DNA of 64,000 nucleotides from Tetrapyrgos nigripes (Eukaryota > Basidiomycota > Agaricomycetes > Agaricales > Campanellaceae). The position numbers were made by a program, and so were the translations under genes. The notes below the pieces were generated by a model. That model saw only the letters and a list, made by a program, of their open reading frames with translations, was not told the origin of the DNA and searched no databases. Numbering within the stretch: the stretch's first letter is position 1; every line of letters begins with the position of its first letter. The DNA lies in contig JAACJM010000248.1 in assembly GCA_013368315.1 (NCBI GenBank), positions 1 through 64,000 on the forward strand. Reading direction: 5' to 3'. This document shows positions 10,667 through 21,700 of the stretch, piece by piece.

Positions 10667-13600
10667 ATGCCTACGACAACGCACTCAAAAGCACGGTGCG
10701 GTGAGGATTCTGACTGTACGTGGATTAGCTGTGGTGGCTTGTGCTCATCTGGCAGGTCTAATTCTCACCTTACAGCTACAAAACAACCTGCCACAAAACG
10801 TAGCGACACCAAAATAGTCAAGAAAGCTGGTGGAGACGAGCTTCCTGGTGAGTTCGGTTTCAAGCTCAGTCCACTCCTCTATTCATGATTTTGCCAGCGA
10901 GAGAAACCCGTTCGATGAAGTCCAAGAACATGGCGAAGCAAGTCTCAGTCATGATCCCCATCCCCACCGATAGAAAGAAGACACAAGCCAAGTCAGCTAA
11001 GAGAGCTGCTCAGAAACGGCCTGCTGGCAACGAACTCACTGAACCGACTCAGGAGGCCCCTGCGTACTCAGCGTCTGTGACCCCGCCTTCTCCATCACAG
11101 AAAACTGGTCAAGAAGACGTGTCTCCAGGGCCTACTCCACCACTTTACCCTCCGACCCCACCTTCTCCATCCCAGAAAACTGGTCAAGAAGACATGTCTC
11201 CAGGGCCTACTCCACCACCTTACCCTCCATCAGTATCACAGATAGCCCGCTTCCGACCATCTCAAAGGCTTTCCATTATGGCCTTGTCTGCTCTGTCTTC
11301 GCCTCTCCCTTCTCCTACTCCTGCTCACAGTGAGGTCGGACTTGAGTCTACCTCCCCAGCCCAAGAAGCTGTCGTGCCTGGAGTTCTCAGTTTTGACACT
11401 CCTCCTCAAACCACCCAGGGATTAATCGAGGCTCTTGTCAAGGCCACCGACACAATATATGAGCACGCTGGCTGTGAATTCCCTCTGGGTGATCAGGACA
11501 TAGAGGGCATGCTGAGGAAAGTCAGAGCAGCAATGGCACCGTGGGATTGGTGGCCACATGAGCAGTGGATGGCTGCTGCTTCAGCTGTTGTGAAGTTAGA
11601 GGACACGGAGACACCAGAAGCGGTAGAGGAGCGGGCGTTTCCCTATGTAAACGATGTGTGGCTTGCCTACGGAATCACAGAGGAATACCTCAAGGAAAAT
11701 TTTCCTCACGCTTACAACGAAGAAGACCAGACGGAAGGCCTTGCAGACCGAGTTGATGAGGGTCAAGACAGACACGCCGAGCGACGAGAAGTAGACGAGG
11801 GAGAAGGAGATTGGGAAGCCAGAGCTATACAAGTTCTTCACAACCACGCAGAGAGTGAAGCCAGGCCGTTAGAGATCACTGCCCAATTGGAGGAGATCTT
11901 TGATGGAAAGGTTGACCCTGCCTGGACTCGTGTGGCAGATGTAGCCACGGCTGAGGACGAGGACGATAAGGACAGCCCCAAACGCCTTGAGGAATACATT
12001 GCCAGGGTATTTCCCAGCTACTTTGGAAAGGATTCTCCTCTTTTGAGGCCTCGTCGTTCAGCAGCAGAGGGTGTTAACTACGCCCCGGTGGTCAGCACCC
12101 AGGATGATGAAGGCGGGAATCTCATGGATGACCATGAGGGTTCTTCCGACCACGGGGAGGATATGAGAAGAGCAGAGGACTTGGAGAAAAAGCGGAAAGA
12201 ACATAGGGAGAAGATTAAGTGAGCGAACGAAGGTGAAGGTGAAGGTGAAGGCCAGGGCGACGGTACCGACGACGAGGATGAAGAAGATCCTCCCGTTACT
12301 GCCAGACGACGTCGTGGGGCTAAAGGTCCTAAGGCAATGAGGCCCTTTGGTGGGTCAAACAAGAAGAGAAAGCAGCTGAAGCAGAGGTTGACTGGGGATG
12401 ACCAGCAGAGTACTGAAGCTACTGGTGGAAATATGGATGATGAAGATGCAGAGGACTATGACACAGAGGACTACGCCACGGGGCTAGTTCCTGCTGAGAT
12501 GAAAGCGGAGGTTTGGGCGGCTAGAGCAGACTATGAGAAGAGGATGGAAGATATTGCCAGCAAAAACAACCAACCTGTGCAGACTGCATATCGTGAGGTG
12601 GGAGAATCAGTCATCCATTCCCGGAATCCAAATCTCTGGAACATATTCCAGAAGTGGTTTGTGGCAACCGACGGAAACAATCAGAGTGTGCCAACGGGAG
12701 GTATGTCTTTAAACTCTCTGAATGATCAACGATACTGATGAAGGATCCAGTGAACCCTTCCACTTACCTTGGTGAGGAATGGGAGAAGTTTCATAAAGAG
12801 AAACTCAGCGATGAGTGGGAAAAGGCAGAGAAACAGGAAGAGGAGTTTGCTTTTCTCCGGGAATGGCATTCGCTGTGGTACAGCTCGGACCCCAAGCAGA
12901 GTGGAGGACCGACAAAGGCCGATGTCAAGTCAGTGGCTACTGCTGTGAGGAATTTGGTGAGTGCGCAGTAGTTCGGTTTTGGAGTCTCGTTTGCTGATTA
13001 GCTTCGGATTGACAAGGGAAAACAAGCCACCTTGAATCACAATATCTGGGTGGTAAGCTTTGTGATAGACCCCAAGAACCACAACAACAGTGTGATGACG
13101 GGCTGGGGGAAAGAATTTGAGGCCATGAAGATGTCTTATCCGATGCAGGTCGGTCAGCAGCTTCAGGATCTTGCTGTGCTGTTGGGTGGTGAACGCATCA
13201 AAGCTCAGATTGCATCTAATGTCCCAGACGCTCTCCACCGGTTAGTTCTGATGGGAGAGGCTGTTAATGGCAATCGAGAGCGAGATCAGACATTCCTGAA
13301 GGAGATGTTGCTCTACGATATTGGTGAGTGCTCTTTCATGTTTTCTTACTGAGGCTCATGCATCGTTATTCAAAGCACAAGTCTGTCCTTCTCTGACCCA
13401 AAAGAAATTTCTGTGGGGTACCTTCGCAGACTGGGCTTACCGAAACCAAGTCCGCATTATTAACTGGGAGGATGATCTCACAAACGTGTCCATGACTATT
13501 GCTCAAGCGGGTGGCAGTCCACTTACCGCTAAGCGCATCAAGGAGTGCCGCTGGTACTTGGAGGCAGGGGCGTGGAAGGAAAATGCAGTGCCACCTGAAG

Positions 13601-14309
13601 CCATAACCGAGAAAGCTGTACGACTGGTCTCTTGGACGGAAGGTGGGTCTTCTTTTTGGTCATTTGTATCTTAAAGCTCACTCAGTCGCTCGCAGAGGAG
13701 AGAGAGTTAGACAATGATAAGCAGAAGGACGTAGCTTTGGTAACTAGCATCAGCGGCAAAACACTGACAGCAGTGTTGAACTCAAATGCTTGGAAGAAGA
13801 TCAACGCCAGCAATGCCGAAGACGAACGCCCCGGAAAACCGTCCAAACAGCGCTCTAAGACCAAACCTGGGAAGACGGCTCACTCGCACAGTTCTGCAGC
13901 TGTAGCTGAAGAGACTCAGGTGCATACCTCCCCATCGGAAACACCTCGCGAGTTCCCTGTTCAGGAGAACTGGGAAACTTTTCAATTTGGAGAGGACGAG
14001 GAAGAGCAGGATGACCTTTCTCCTGAGGATGAAGATGGGGACGAGAGACTTGTTCGTCGTGTTCGTCTCCACGCTGAGCCGAGTCCATTCTCTTCTCCAC
14101 AGGACGAACATGTCCAGCGTCGGGGGCCAGGCCTTTATCTATGCAACGATCAGGACAAGTACTTGCAGAGCAGTGATTACGACTACGAGACAGATGAACG
14201 GGCGATGTCTGAGGGCCCACTCTTCTCATCTGATGACTACGGTATTATCCCAGAACCAGAAATCGTCTGCAGGGAAGTGCACGGTAGCTACCTGGTAACT
14301 GCCGGATAA
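10667..14309 (+). CDS. Large six-exon protein of unknown function with one in-frame TGA
   Basis: The model join(10667..10847, 10898..12700, 12751..12956, 13002..13323, 13376..13642, 13696..14309) has five GT-AG introns of 45-53 bp, all phase-consistent, and sums to 3,393 nt (1,130 codons plus stop). A single TGA at 12220-12222 interrupts the second exon, yet the frame continues in the same composition afterwards. The N-terminus is Pro/Ser-rich with two copies of PPSPSQKTGQED. The middle is acidic, and the C-terminal half (NPNLWNIFQKWF through RIINWEDDLTNVSM) looks globular and helical with regular Trp residues. The tail is acidic. I do not recognise the family. Its place beside KDZ and Spt5-like genes suggests accessory DNA. 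The TGA may be decay, an error or readthrough. Confidence 0.65.
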
Positions 14310-14420
14310 ATGAAGAGAGATGGTAGCTACCTGGTACCACACTGGTAGGTACCAGAACTTTTGAGGGAGACAGGGAACTACCTGGTAGATACCAGGTAGC
14401 TACCTAAACTTCTGGGGGAG
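14283..14420 (+). repeat. GGTAGCTACCTGGTA palindromic repeat cluster, left
   Basis: Several overlapping copies of GTAGCTACCTGGTA and its reverse complement are packed here. The cluster begins inside the last codons of the preceding gene and is matched by a second cluster at 15058-15215. Confidence 0.8.
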
Positions 14421-14645
14421 AGGTTTGGCACCTGGCCTCATGTCTTGATGCATTTCAAATGGACCTGCTTCTGATTGTTGTATTATATCTCTTATAGAAC
14501 TGCCAGAAGGTATTAAAAGGGTTTTTATCAACAAGCAATGGAAGACCTTGAAGGCTTCATGTTTAGATATATTCCCAATATACTTATAGGACTACAAATA
14601 TCTAGAACTATAAGTCTTCTTGATTGTTGTGTTTACATTTCATAA

Positions 14646-14970
14646 CAGAATTCTTGAATTCTATTGGTGCTTCACATTATTTTTGAAGGTCAAAATCCTT
14701 TAAATTTGTTAGGGCGAGACATTCTCAGACAAGCAAATTCAACTGTTTATAAGATCTATCTACAAATGAAATATTAAAAGTATTGTGTAATATGTCCCCT
14801 GCAGGACTAAGTTCAATAAATCCCTCACTACCAGAATTCTTGAATTCTGTTGATGTGATGCCTGACATTATTTCTGGAGGTCAAAATTCTTTAAGATTGT
14901 TAGCATGAGAAGTCCTGTTTATAAGATCTATCTACAAAGTAAGTATTAAAAATATTGTGTAATATGACCA
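14646..14970 (+). repeat. Direct repeat pair, ~145 bp units
   Basis: Units at about 14646-14797 and 14832-14970 both start CAGAATTCTTGAATTCT, contain TTTATAAGATCTATCTACAA and end in a TATTGTGTAATATG segment. They are A/T-rich, show no coding potential and lie between the two GGTAGCTACC clusters. Confidence 0.8.
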
Positions 14971-15057
14971 CCACAATAAATCCCTGCAATATAAGCACAA
15001 TGCAGGCCAAAAAAAAAAAGAAAAGGACCCTGGACACCCTGTGACAGTGTCACAATG

Positions 15058-15215
15058 CTGGTAGCTACCTGTACACTACCAGACTATACCAGGTAGTGCC
15101 AGGCTACCTCTGGGTAGCCAAACTTCAGGCTACCAGAACAGCTCTGGGTAGCTACCACTTAACTGCCATATGTATATAGCCTTGGGTAGCCAACCTGGTA
15201 TTTGGGGCCTAATAG
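15058..15215 (+). repeat. GGTAGCTACC palindromic repeat cluster, right
   Basis: Multiple GGTAGCTACC, CTGGGTAGC and CCAGGTAG variants occur in both orientations. With the cluster at 14283 they bracket an A/T-rich ~640-bp segment, which may be an element with palindromic sub-termini. Confidence 0.7.
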
Positions 15216-16639
15216 GCTGCTTAGGTCATAGGTAGTAAGCAGCCTAACTAGGCCCAGTTGGGTAGGTGCCTGAGGTGGTGTGAAATGATTAGGAGGATGT
15301 ACAAGTGTGTGAGAAACAGGAGAAGGGTGAGAGTTAATATAGGCAGGGTTCCAGCTGGCAGTGACAGGTAGGCAGAGATTTGGTAGCTATATGTGTGGTA
15401 TAAATGGGTGCATGTCGGGGATACCACGCGGCTGTAAAAGAGAGCATGCGCGAGCCTACAAAGAGGGCTGAGAAACAGCATATGCAAAAGATGTCAAGGC
15501 ATGGTTAGTTTTGTAAATGGCGATGAGTAAGACTGAGTGCCATTGGATTGAGGTCAAACATTAGGTAGCGGTAGAAGTAGAGCTGGAGACGTCGAACGGG
15601 GTGTGTGTTACCCCCAGCATATTGAGCAGAGTACACAATTACAGAGTAGAAGCTAATGTATTATTGATGCTCCTGATGTAAGAGAAAATAAGGTATACAT
15701 TCTGATGTTAAAGTGTGTGAGGTATGGGCAGAAGGTGTACGAGATTGTAGAGTGAGAGAGCTAGAGAGTATGTAAAGCAAGAGCTAGAGGGTAAAGAAGT
15801 CATCCTTCAGTGGAGACCAGCACAAGACGTCATCATGCCTGTCATGGGGTCGCTGAAGGGGCAGAGGCCGAGGGATCGAGGGTCCCACGAGAACCGCACT
15901 TTGTAGAGGGCGAGCAGGGGCTTGCTTATTGAGGTGGGACCAAAGGATCAAGAGTGCTGCGAGAACTGCTTTGTGGAGGAGGGCGAGTAGGGGCTTGCTT
16001 ATTGAAGGACAGTGTGGTCTGTTTCGTAATAGGCTTCTTCGTGGAGGAGGTAGAGACTGTTGGGGATAGAGGCATTAGAGCCTAAATGAGCGAGTAGTAG
16101 GGATATGGCACGGTTCTAGGGACACGTGCAAGCATTAGAGCTTAGAGGCATTAGAGCCTAGTGGGAGGATGATGTTCGTCTGTGTGTTCTTTTTATTTCA
16201 TTTATTTTTCAAGCGTTAGAGCTTGGAGGCATTAGAGCCTAGTTTTTTTTTTGTTATGGAGTGCGTGTGGAATGTGTGTGTATTGGATGAGAGAAGTGTA
16301 TGTAGGGTGTGTAGGGTGTGTAGGAGGGTGTGCAGGTAGCAAGAAACGACTTACGTGCAGCAGGGAATGCAGACGAGGTGTTGAGACCGCCTGTAGCAAG
16401 AATCCAAGCGTCGTGATTGGATGGAAGTCACATTCTTGTGGCTGTGTAATGCAGGAGGAGCAGCAAAAAGCGACTGCTTGACGTCCTCGACAGTGTAGAC
16501 TCGAAAGGAGTGCTTTTCCCACTATAAGACTTGATAGAAAGCCTTGAGGAGACCAAAAGAGTGTGTATGCGAAGTTTCAGAGAGAATGGACAGCAGGAGG
16601 AGGCTGGATTCGTTTTTTTGGAATGGATGATGATGGTCA
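15216..16639. other. Gene-free stretch with GCATTAGAGCCTA repeats
   Basis: I see no convincing gene here. Four to five copies of GCATTAGAGCCTA or the related GCATTAGAGCTTA are scattered between about 16060 and 16245. Short open frames in both strands lack domain features. Confidence 0.6.
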
Positions 16640-16759
16640 AATGCAGTGTTCAGGCACTTCGGAGTGCTGAGGTGGCGTGTAAAAGTTAGAACCCGTGAGA
16701 ACCTTCTGTACTCAATTGGGGGGTCGACATAAGTTAACTCGGCCTAAAGGGCCTCGTAA
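16640..16759 (+). repeat. Dispersed ~120-bp repeat, copy A (ends GGGCCTCGTAA)
   Basis: This segment runs from GCAGTGTTCAGGCACTTCGG to GGCCTAAAGGGCCTCGTAA. It is almost identical to 37029-37148. The GGGCCTCGTAA end also occurs at 18568 and, inverted, at 35607, 50111 and 51253, so it looks like a transposon terminus. Confidence 0.8.
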
Positions 16760-18289
16760 CGAGAGACTATTCATCAGCTTTTCAGATCACTCACAGGCAC
16801 TTGGAGCTGCTTGTACAAGTGCCTACAAGCTGTGTGAGTCCGTGAGTTGGTGAGTTGGCAAGCTGAGTCAGTTTTTCCGCGAGTTCACATGACACGCGGA
16901 CTACTAGATCAGCAGACCCACAAGTTTATAGAGTGGTATAGTATGGTATAGGAGTGTATAGCGAGTATAGATCCAATACCTGCTATGCAAACTGAGGGTG
17001 TATAGAAAAGGGGGGGCATGCGCTGATCTATACTGATGTATAGAAAATATTCATGACTTTCCTCTGTACACCACTATACTAGGCCTTTCAAGATGCTCAT
17101 TTGTTGTTCTTGTTGGTTACAAACACGGGGCCAATGATAATGCGTAGAAAATAGTGTATTTGTGGATAATACTACATACATGGTACATACTCGAGATACT
17201 AGTACTAGGTGCAACACAATACCAAATCCAAATGATGCTGGGCTTACCAGAATTGCATAGATGCACAAGTCATAAACATGGGAGGGATTAGACGGCATCT
17301 AGAATAGGTGTCAGTCAAACAGCAGCTAAGACAGTTTGTGAAGATGCACCATTAGCTATCACATGCAATGAGATAGGAGACATGGAACTTGGAAGAGAAG
17401 CCGAACCAAATCCTACATAGATGTCAGCTAGGGTCAAGACTGCACAGCGGATATGACAAACCTCGAAGAGTACTGGCATGTCTGAGCGGGGACTGTTGAG
17501 GATGGGGGAAATGAATCATATGACTAAAGGCGATGGAGAAAAATGTCAGATTGCAATTGCAAGAGTGTGAGGGACAAGAAGGGAAGCGTACAGAAGGATT
17601 TTTGAGGGCGAAAGACCTGACAGTGACTTGGGACAATGTACCAATCTGGCAGAGATATGGACTATTGTAGAACAGGGTCACGTTGGTTGTTGCAGCGCTA
17701 TGGTTGAGAGATGGAAGACATACCTAGTCTCTCCTAGACAGACAGTAACAGCGATCATTAAAATGATGCGTTAGCAGTCTGTTGATAACCCAGGTGCTTT
17801 TGGAGACTTGCTTTGATCAATACATTTGACTTATTGCGTAATCTTCGTATGTCCCATTTTGGGAAGGTAGTGCTGTTTCCGCTCAACTTGCCTGACAACA
17901 CTACTGCTTTATATCATGATATTTCATACTTCTAAAGGTATGTGCATAGTATTACAAACATTTCAAACATCCTACAACCTTCAGAACCACCGAAAATGGC
18001 CAGCATATGAGAGAAACAGACTGTGGGAAGATTATGCAATAATAAATATTTGTAATCAAAATCTGAGTCCCCAAGCTCTCAGAGAGTTCGGGAACTTTGG
18101 AGTCCGCCTCACCCAGTTGGGGTCCGACACCTGGTTTGCGTCCGACGATGAGTCCTAGGGTATATTATGGTAGTATATACTGTAGAAGACTCTGTAGTAC
18201 CTGTATGTAGTGTAAAACTACAAATTCCCGATACTTTTAAGTAGAGGGTTTGTAGTGACAATATCATTTCAACAAATTTCACATGATTA
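16760..18289. other. Gene-free stretch
   Basis: No supported gene, RNA or array was found. A run of GTATAG-type short repeats lies near 16925-17040. Confidence 0.5.
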
Positions 18290-18572
18290 TGAGGCCTCTT
18301 AAAGGCTGAGTTAACTTATGTCAACCTCGAAAATTTTACCACGACCTCAAACTCCCACCCCTTTTCATTGCCACAGCCGGTCTTTGCCCTTCCCAACAAC
18401 CGGAATGTCCAGACTTGGTCTGGATCCAAGGACCGTTGACGTCAATAAATACGATGTCATGCTAGCATGTCAAATCAGTCTGCTTAACGCCCTTCTTCCC
18501 TCTCACTTTCGACAGATTCTCCCTCCCTTCTGCATAACCTGAGTTAGACTACGTGAAAGGGCCTCGTAATTT
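18290..18572. mobile_element. Short TIR element of the TTACGAGGCC family
   Basis: The left end TTATGAGGCCTCTTAAAGGC followed by GAGTTAACTTATGTC is the inverse of the GACATAAGTTAACTC plus GGGCCTCGTAA end at 16740 and 37130. The right end is GGGCCTCGTAA at about 18563. The ~280-bp interior has no recognised coding capacity. It is a MITE-like candidate with imperfect ends. Confidence 0.5.
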
Positions 18573-18824
18573 GCCATGCGAAGTGATGGCCCTTTGCCCC
18601 AGTCTATATCTCACGCCTTCTTCAAGAAGCTTTCAAGACACCACAGCCTTTCGGCTCCTGCTATAGACCACCAGTGCCAATTGCGTCTTCACCTCTGTGC
18701 TTCCTCTGCTCAAGAATGGGCACAGAACATCTCCTGATTCCAAAATACATCAGTAATCAACTAGGCACAACCCAAAATCCAGCATTGTAGACGGTCAAGC
18801 CCTCTTCTGCAAATGCAAAGCAAG

Positions 18825-18837
18825 TTCTCGAACATTC
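18825..18837 (+). promoter_or_regulatory. Heat-shock element
   Basis: TTCTCGAACATTC is a perfect three-unit heat-shock element (TTC-nn-GAA-nn-TTC), about 300 bp upstream of the Hsp20 start. A two-unit site with flanking half-sites (CTCTGAATGTTCCAGCA) lies at about 18985-19001, and an imperfect one (TTCAAGAAGCTTTC) near 18621. They are the expected binding sites for heat-shock factor. Confidence 0.75.
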
Positions 18838-19016
18838 CAGTGCAATCTTGTCTCTTCTCACTCTGGTGTCATATGACTTGCATGGTACTCATTGCCGATC
18901 GCTCTTTCAAAAGTAGAAAGTACTCGAAGTATCTGACCATGTATGCTGATACATTCTGACACAAGCTCTTGTCACAATCTCAGACTCTCTGAATGTTCCA
19001 GCAATCTTTCTGCAGG

Positions 19017-19024
19017 TATATAAG
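19017..19024 (+). promoter_or_regulatory. TATA box of the Hsp20 gene
   Basis: TATATAAG lies 107 bp upstream of the Hsp20 ATG and directly downstream of the proximal heat-shock half-sites, as is usual for strongly inducible fungal small heat-shock genes. Confidence 0.7.
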
Positions 19025-19130
19025 CTGTGCCCTTTGTCTAGCAATAAATCATCATCGACAACTCACTTCTTCACTACATCTTGCTACAAGTTTACAACTC
19101 TCCAAACTTTGCTCTTGATTGACTTCTACT

Positions 19131-19744
19131 ATGTCTGTCTATCACTATGAACCCTTCTACAACTTTGACCGCTTCTTCGACGAATTCCTCAATGCACCTC
19201 GCTCTGGTAACAACCAGCAGAGGATTCAACAAGGCAGCCAGGGTGAGGGTGGTAATGCCATCACTCAGGCTCTCAAGCCAAGGTAAGCTATTGCGCTTCT
19301 CCCATTCACATACAGCTTTTGCTCACTCTATGTCTTGCCTTATAGAATGGACCTCCACGAAGACTCCAAAAAAAACATCGTCACTGCCACCTTCGAGCTC
19401 CCCAGCATGAAGAAGGAGGACATCAACATCGACGTTCACGACAGCCACTTGACTGTCTCTGGTGAGCCCAAGGTGTCTGAGGAGCACCAGGACTCCAACG
19501 GGTGGGCTGTGAGGGAGAGGAGGTTCGGCAAGTTCTCAAGGACTTTGAGATTGCCTCAGGGCGTCAAGGTGAGTAATAGATGCTATTCTAATCTGTCTTT
19601 TTTTTTTTTTTGTTAGATTGGTGTACTGACGAGACTTTCCTGCAGGACGACGAGATCAAAGCCACGATGGACCATGGGGTTTTGACTGTAACCTTCCCCA
19701 AGGCTGCACCTGAGGCTGCTCCCAAGAAGATCTCGATTTCTTGA
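19131..19744 (+). CDS. Small heat-shock protein (Hsp20 / alpha-crystallin family)
   Basis: The model join(19131..19282, 19346..19568, 19646..19744) gives 157 aa with two phase-consistent GT-AG introns. The N-terminal arm MSVYHYEPFYNFDRFFDEFL is typical of fungal Hsp16-20 proteins. The alpha-crystallin domain runs from about residue 52 to the end: MDLHEDSKKNIVTATFELP, KKEDINIDVHDSHLTVSGE, and the hallmark HGVLTVTFPK. The C-terminus has an I-x-I motif (KKISIS), which docks subunits in oligomers. It is an ATP-independent holdase that binds unfolding proteins in the cytosol. Heat-shock elements and a TATA box upstream indicate heat induction. The gene appears intact. The start is the first ATG in a frame that fits the family. 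Confidence 0.92.
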
Positions 19745-20700
19745 ATGATGGATGAAAAATGATTTGAAGTAAAATGTAAAAATGGACAGTACATACACAG
19801 GCATCTTGATATCTGTATCATTAGTACTCACAACATTGAAAAGGGTTTCTGATCATTTTGACTTGGCATTACTTTTTAAGTCGTACAATCAGAAGGCCAA
19901 GGAGCTTACTACCACTCAACTCAGGGGGCCTATGGGCCCTACGGAGCTTGTTATTGTCGAGTTTTTTCACAAGTTGCTCTGTAATTAGTATGTGTCAGTT
20001 CAGAAAGGTAACAACAAAGAGATTAGACTAGAACAAACCTGTCCTGTAGGAACAGACATCATTTGAAGCACTTTGCAGTTGACATAGATAGACATGGGGA
20101 ATTGTAGGGGCATAACTGACCCTTACTTGTGGTTTTGTTCATATGTATAATTCTCTAACATCTGGAAGGATTTGTCTTTAGATGATTGACCACCAGCAGC
20201 AACAGTGGTTCGGACTGTAGATATACCACTGTTTTGTTTTACGGCTTACAACTTTCTGTCAATGGTCGTAAAGTGTTAGAATTAGAGGGAAGGTTAATAT
20301 TTTGTACGAAGCTTTTAGCACGAACGCTCTGTATTGGGCCTGGCATCCCCATCGGCAGCACGCTAGCTATATAAAGGCAATGAGGCTACATCGATGATGC
20401 TGAAAGCACGTGGCCAGTCTGCCAAGCTGGACGCGTCACGTTCTCATCCCCACTGTGATACCCCACCATGATTACACTGTCTAGAATGTTGCAAATACTA
20501 TCCCAAGGATCCACAAATGCCTCTAGTATTCTCCTCTATCAAGTCCTGGCTTTCGTCATCCTTTGTTCATACCTCAAGCGCAATATACTCTTGTTATACC
20601 CTTCCAATCAGCCAATCAATGAACCTCCACCAATCCTTCCATGAGAAACACAAGTCTTTCTAAGCGAGAGTACAGATATGTGTCCAGAAGATGTAGAGGC
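19745..20700. other. Intergenic stretch, nothing recognised
   Basis: Downstream of Hsp20 no gene with domain support was found. The short open frames on both strands are compositionally unremarkable. Confidence 0.5.
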
Positions 20701-20707
20701 TTGTTGG

Positions 20708-20921
20708 ATGTTGTTAGAAAAGAGTACCGGTAAGTAAAGATACTCAGGTTCACACAACGTAGTGGGAACAACTGAATTGACTAGACTACAGTACCTGTTA
20801 GAAAAGAGTACCGGTAAGTAAAGATACTGTAGTAAATATAAGATGATTAGTTATAAGTAAATGACTGAGTATAGGTGTAAAGACACACCTCAGGTTCACA
20901 CAACGTAGTGGGAACAACTGA
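20708..20921 (+). repeat. Interspersed direct repeats
   Basis: TGTTAGAAAAGAGTACCGG plus TAAGTAAAGATACT occurs at about 20710 and 20797. CTCAGGTTCACACAACGTAG plus TGGGAACAACTGA occurs at about 20741 and 20888. The arrangement suggests a local duplication or remnants of an LTR. Confidence 0.65.
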
Positions 20922-21394
20922 GGTGTGTTGGGTGATGTCGTACGGTATATGTGAAGTATCATACATATGGATCAAATACATAGTCAAATAGACAGATCAC
21001 AAATATGGAGTAAGGTGGTGAAGATAGGGAAAAGAAATAGGAGAATGATATAAATGGAAATTACTTATTATGGATGTAGGGACTCGTTTCTTCAACAGAT
21101 GTTCTCCAGGACTCCATATTGACTACTAGGGCTCTCTCTGGAGCTCTAGGACAATATCTCCCTGAGTCAGACTCGGAATCTGAGGTGGATGAGTCGGACT
21201 CTGACAATCCTGAATGCTCTCCAAGCTCTCAATCTCATATCGATAGACTAAGACATACCTAAGCCAGCTGTATGCAACGACACTGCACCCATACTCAAAA
21301 TACAGTCATAGCCCTCAGCATTGATGTCCCACTCTTGGCAACCGATTGAATAACCTGGACCATCCTCAAACTCCAAATTGGAATGATGGTTGAG

Positions 21395-21700
21395 AGGCTG
21401 AAATGAAATGAAGGATGAATTCTTTACACTCCATTTCTGCATGTGGCTATGTCAAATTGCCCCCTGCTCTTCCCATTTGTCTATTCCTAAATCTCCTGAT
21501 CTTTGTTTTGTGACTGTGATGTCACAGTTTGTTTGCCTACCAACAACCTGTCTGATGTGTCAGCGTGTTGTTTCTTTTTTCAGTTTTCCACCATCCATAG
21601 TGTCCTTGTTGTTGTTGTAGGCTACTTAGTCTGAGGTAGACCCTGCAGCCTTGTACTCACAACGTGTCAGTGCTGGCCCACACCCCCTTCATACCCTGGG
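21395..21700 (+). repeat. Dispersed repeat, copy 1 of the GGATGAATTCTTTACA family
   Basis: The segment starts GAAATGAAGGATGAATTC and contains TTCTGCATGTGGCTATGT and CAGTGCTGGCCCACA. It matches 50115-50450 (GAATGAAATGAGGATGAGTT, TTCTGCGTGTGGCTATGT, CAGCGCTGGCCCACA). It is probably a non-autonomous element. Confidence 0.65.

Noticed and set aside
12220..12222. Selenocysteine codon
   Set aside because: Most fungi including known basidiomycetes lack the selenoprotein machinery, and no selenoprotein family is recognised; mutation, error or readthrough are simpler.
12219..12255. A 36-bp intron removing the TGA
   Set aside because: The GTGAGC donor and CCAG acceptor exist, but the length is below the other introns (45-55 bp) and the join shifts the frame.
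20708..21240. Copia-type LTR starting TGTTAGAAAAGAG
   Set aside because: The start resembles an LTR, but only short local repeats follow and no polyprotein or partner LTR was seen.
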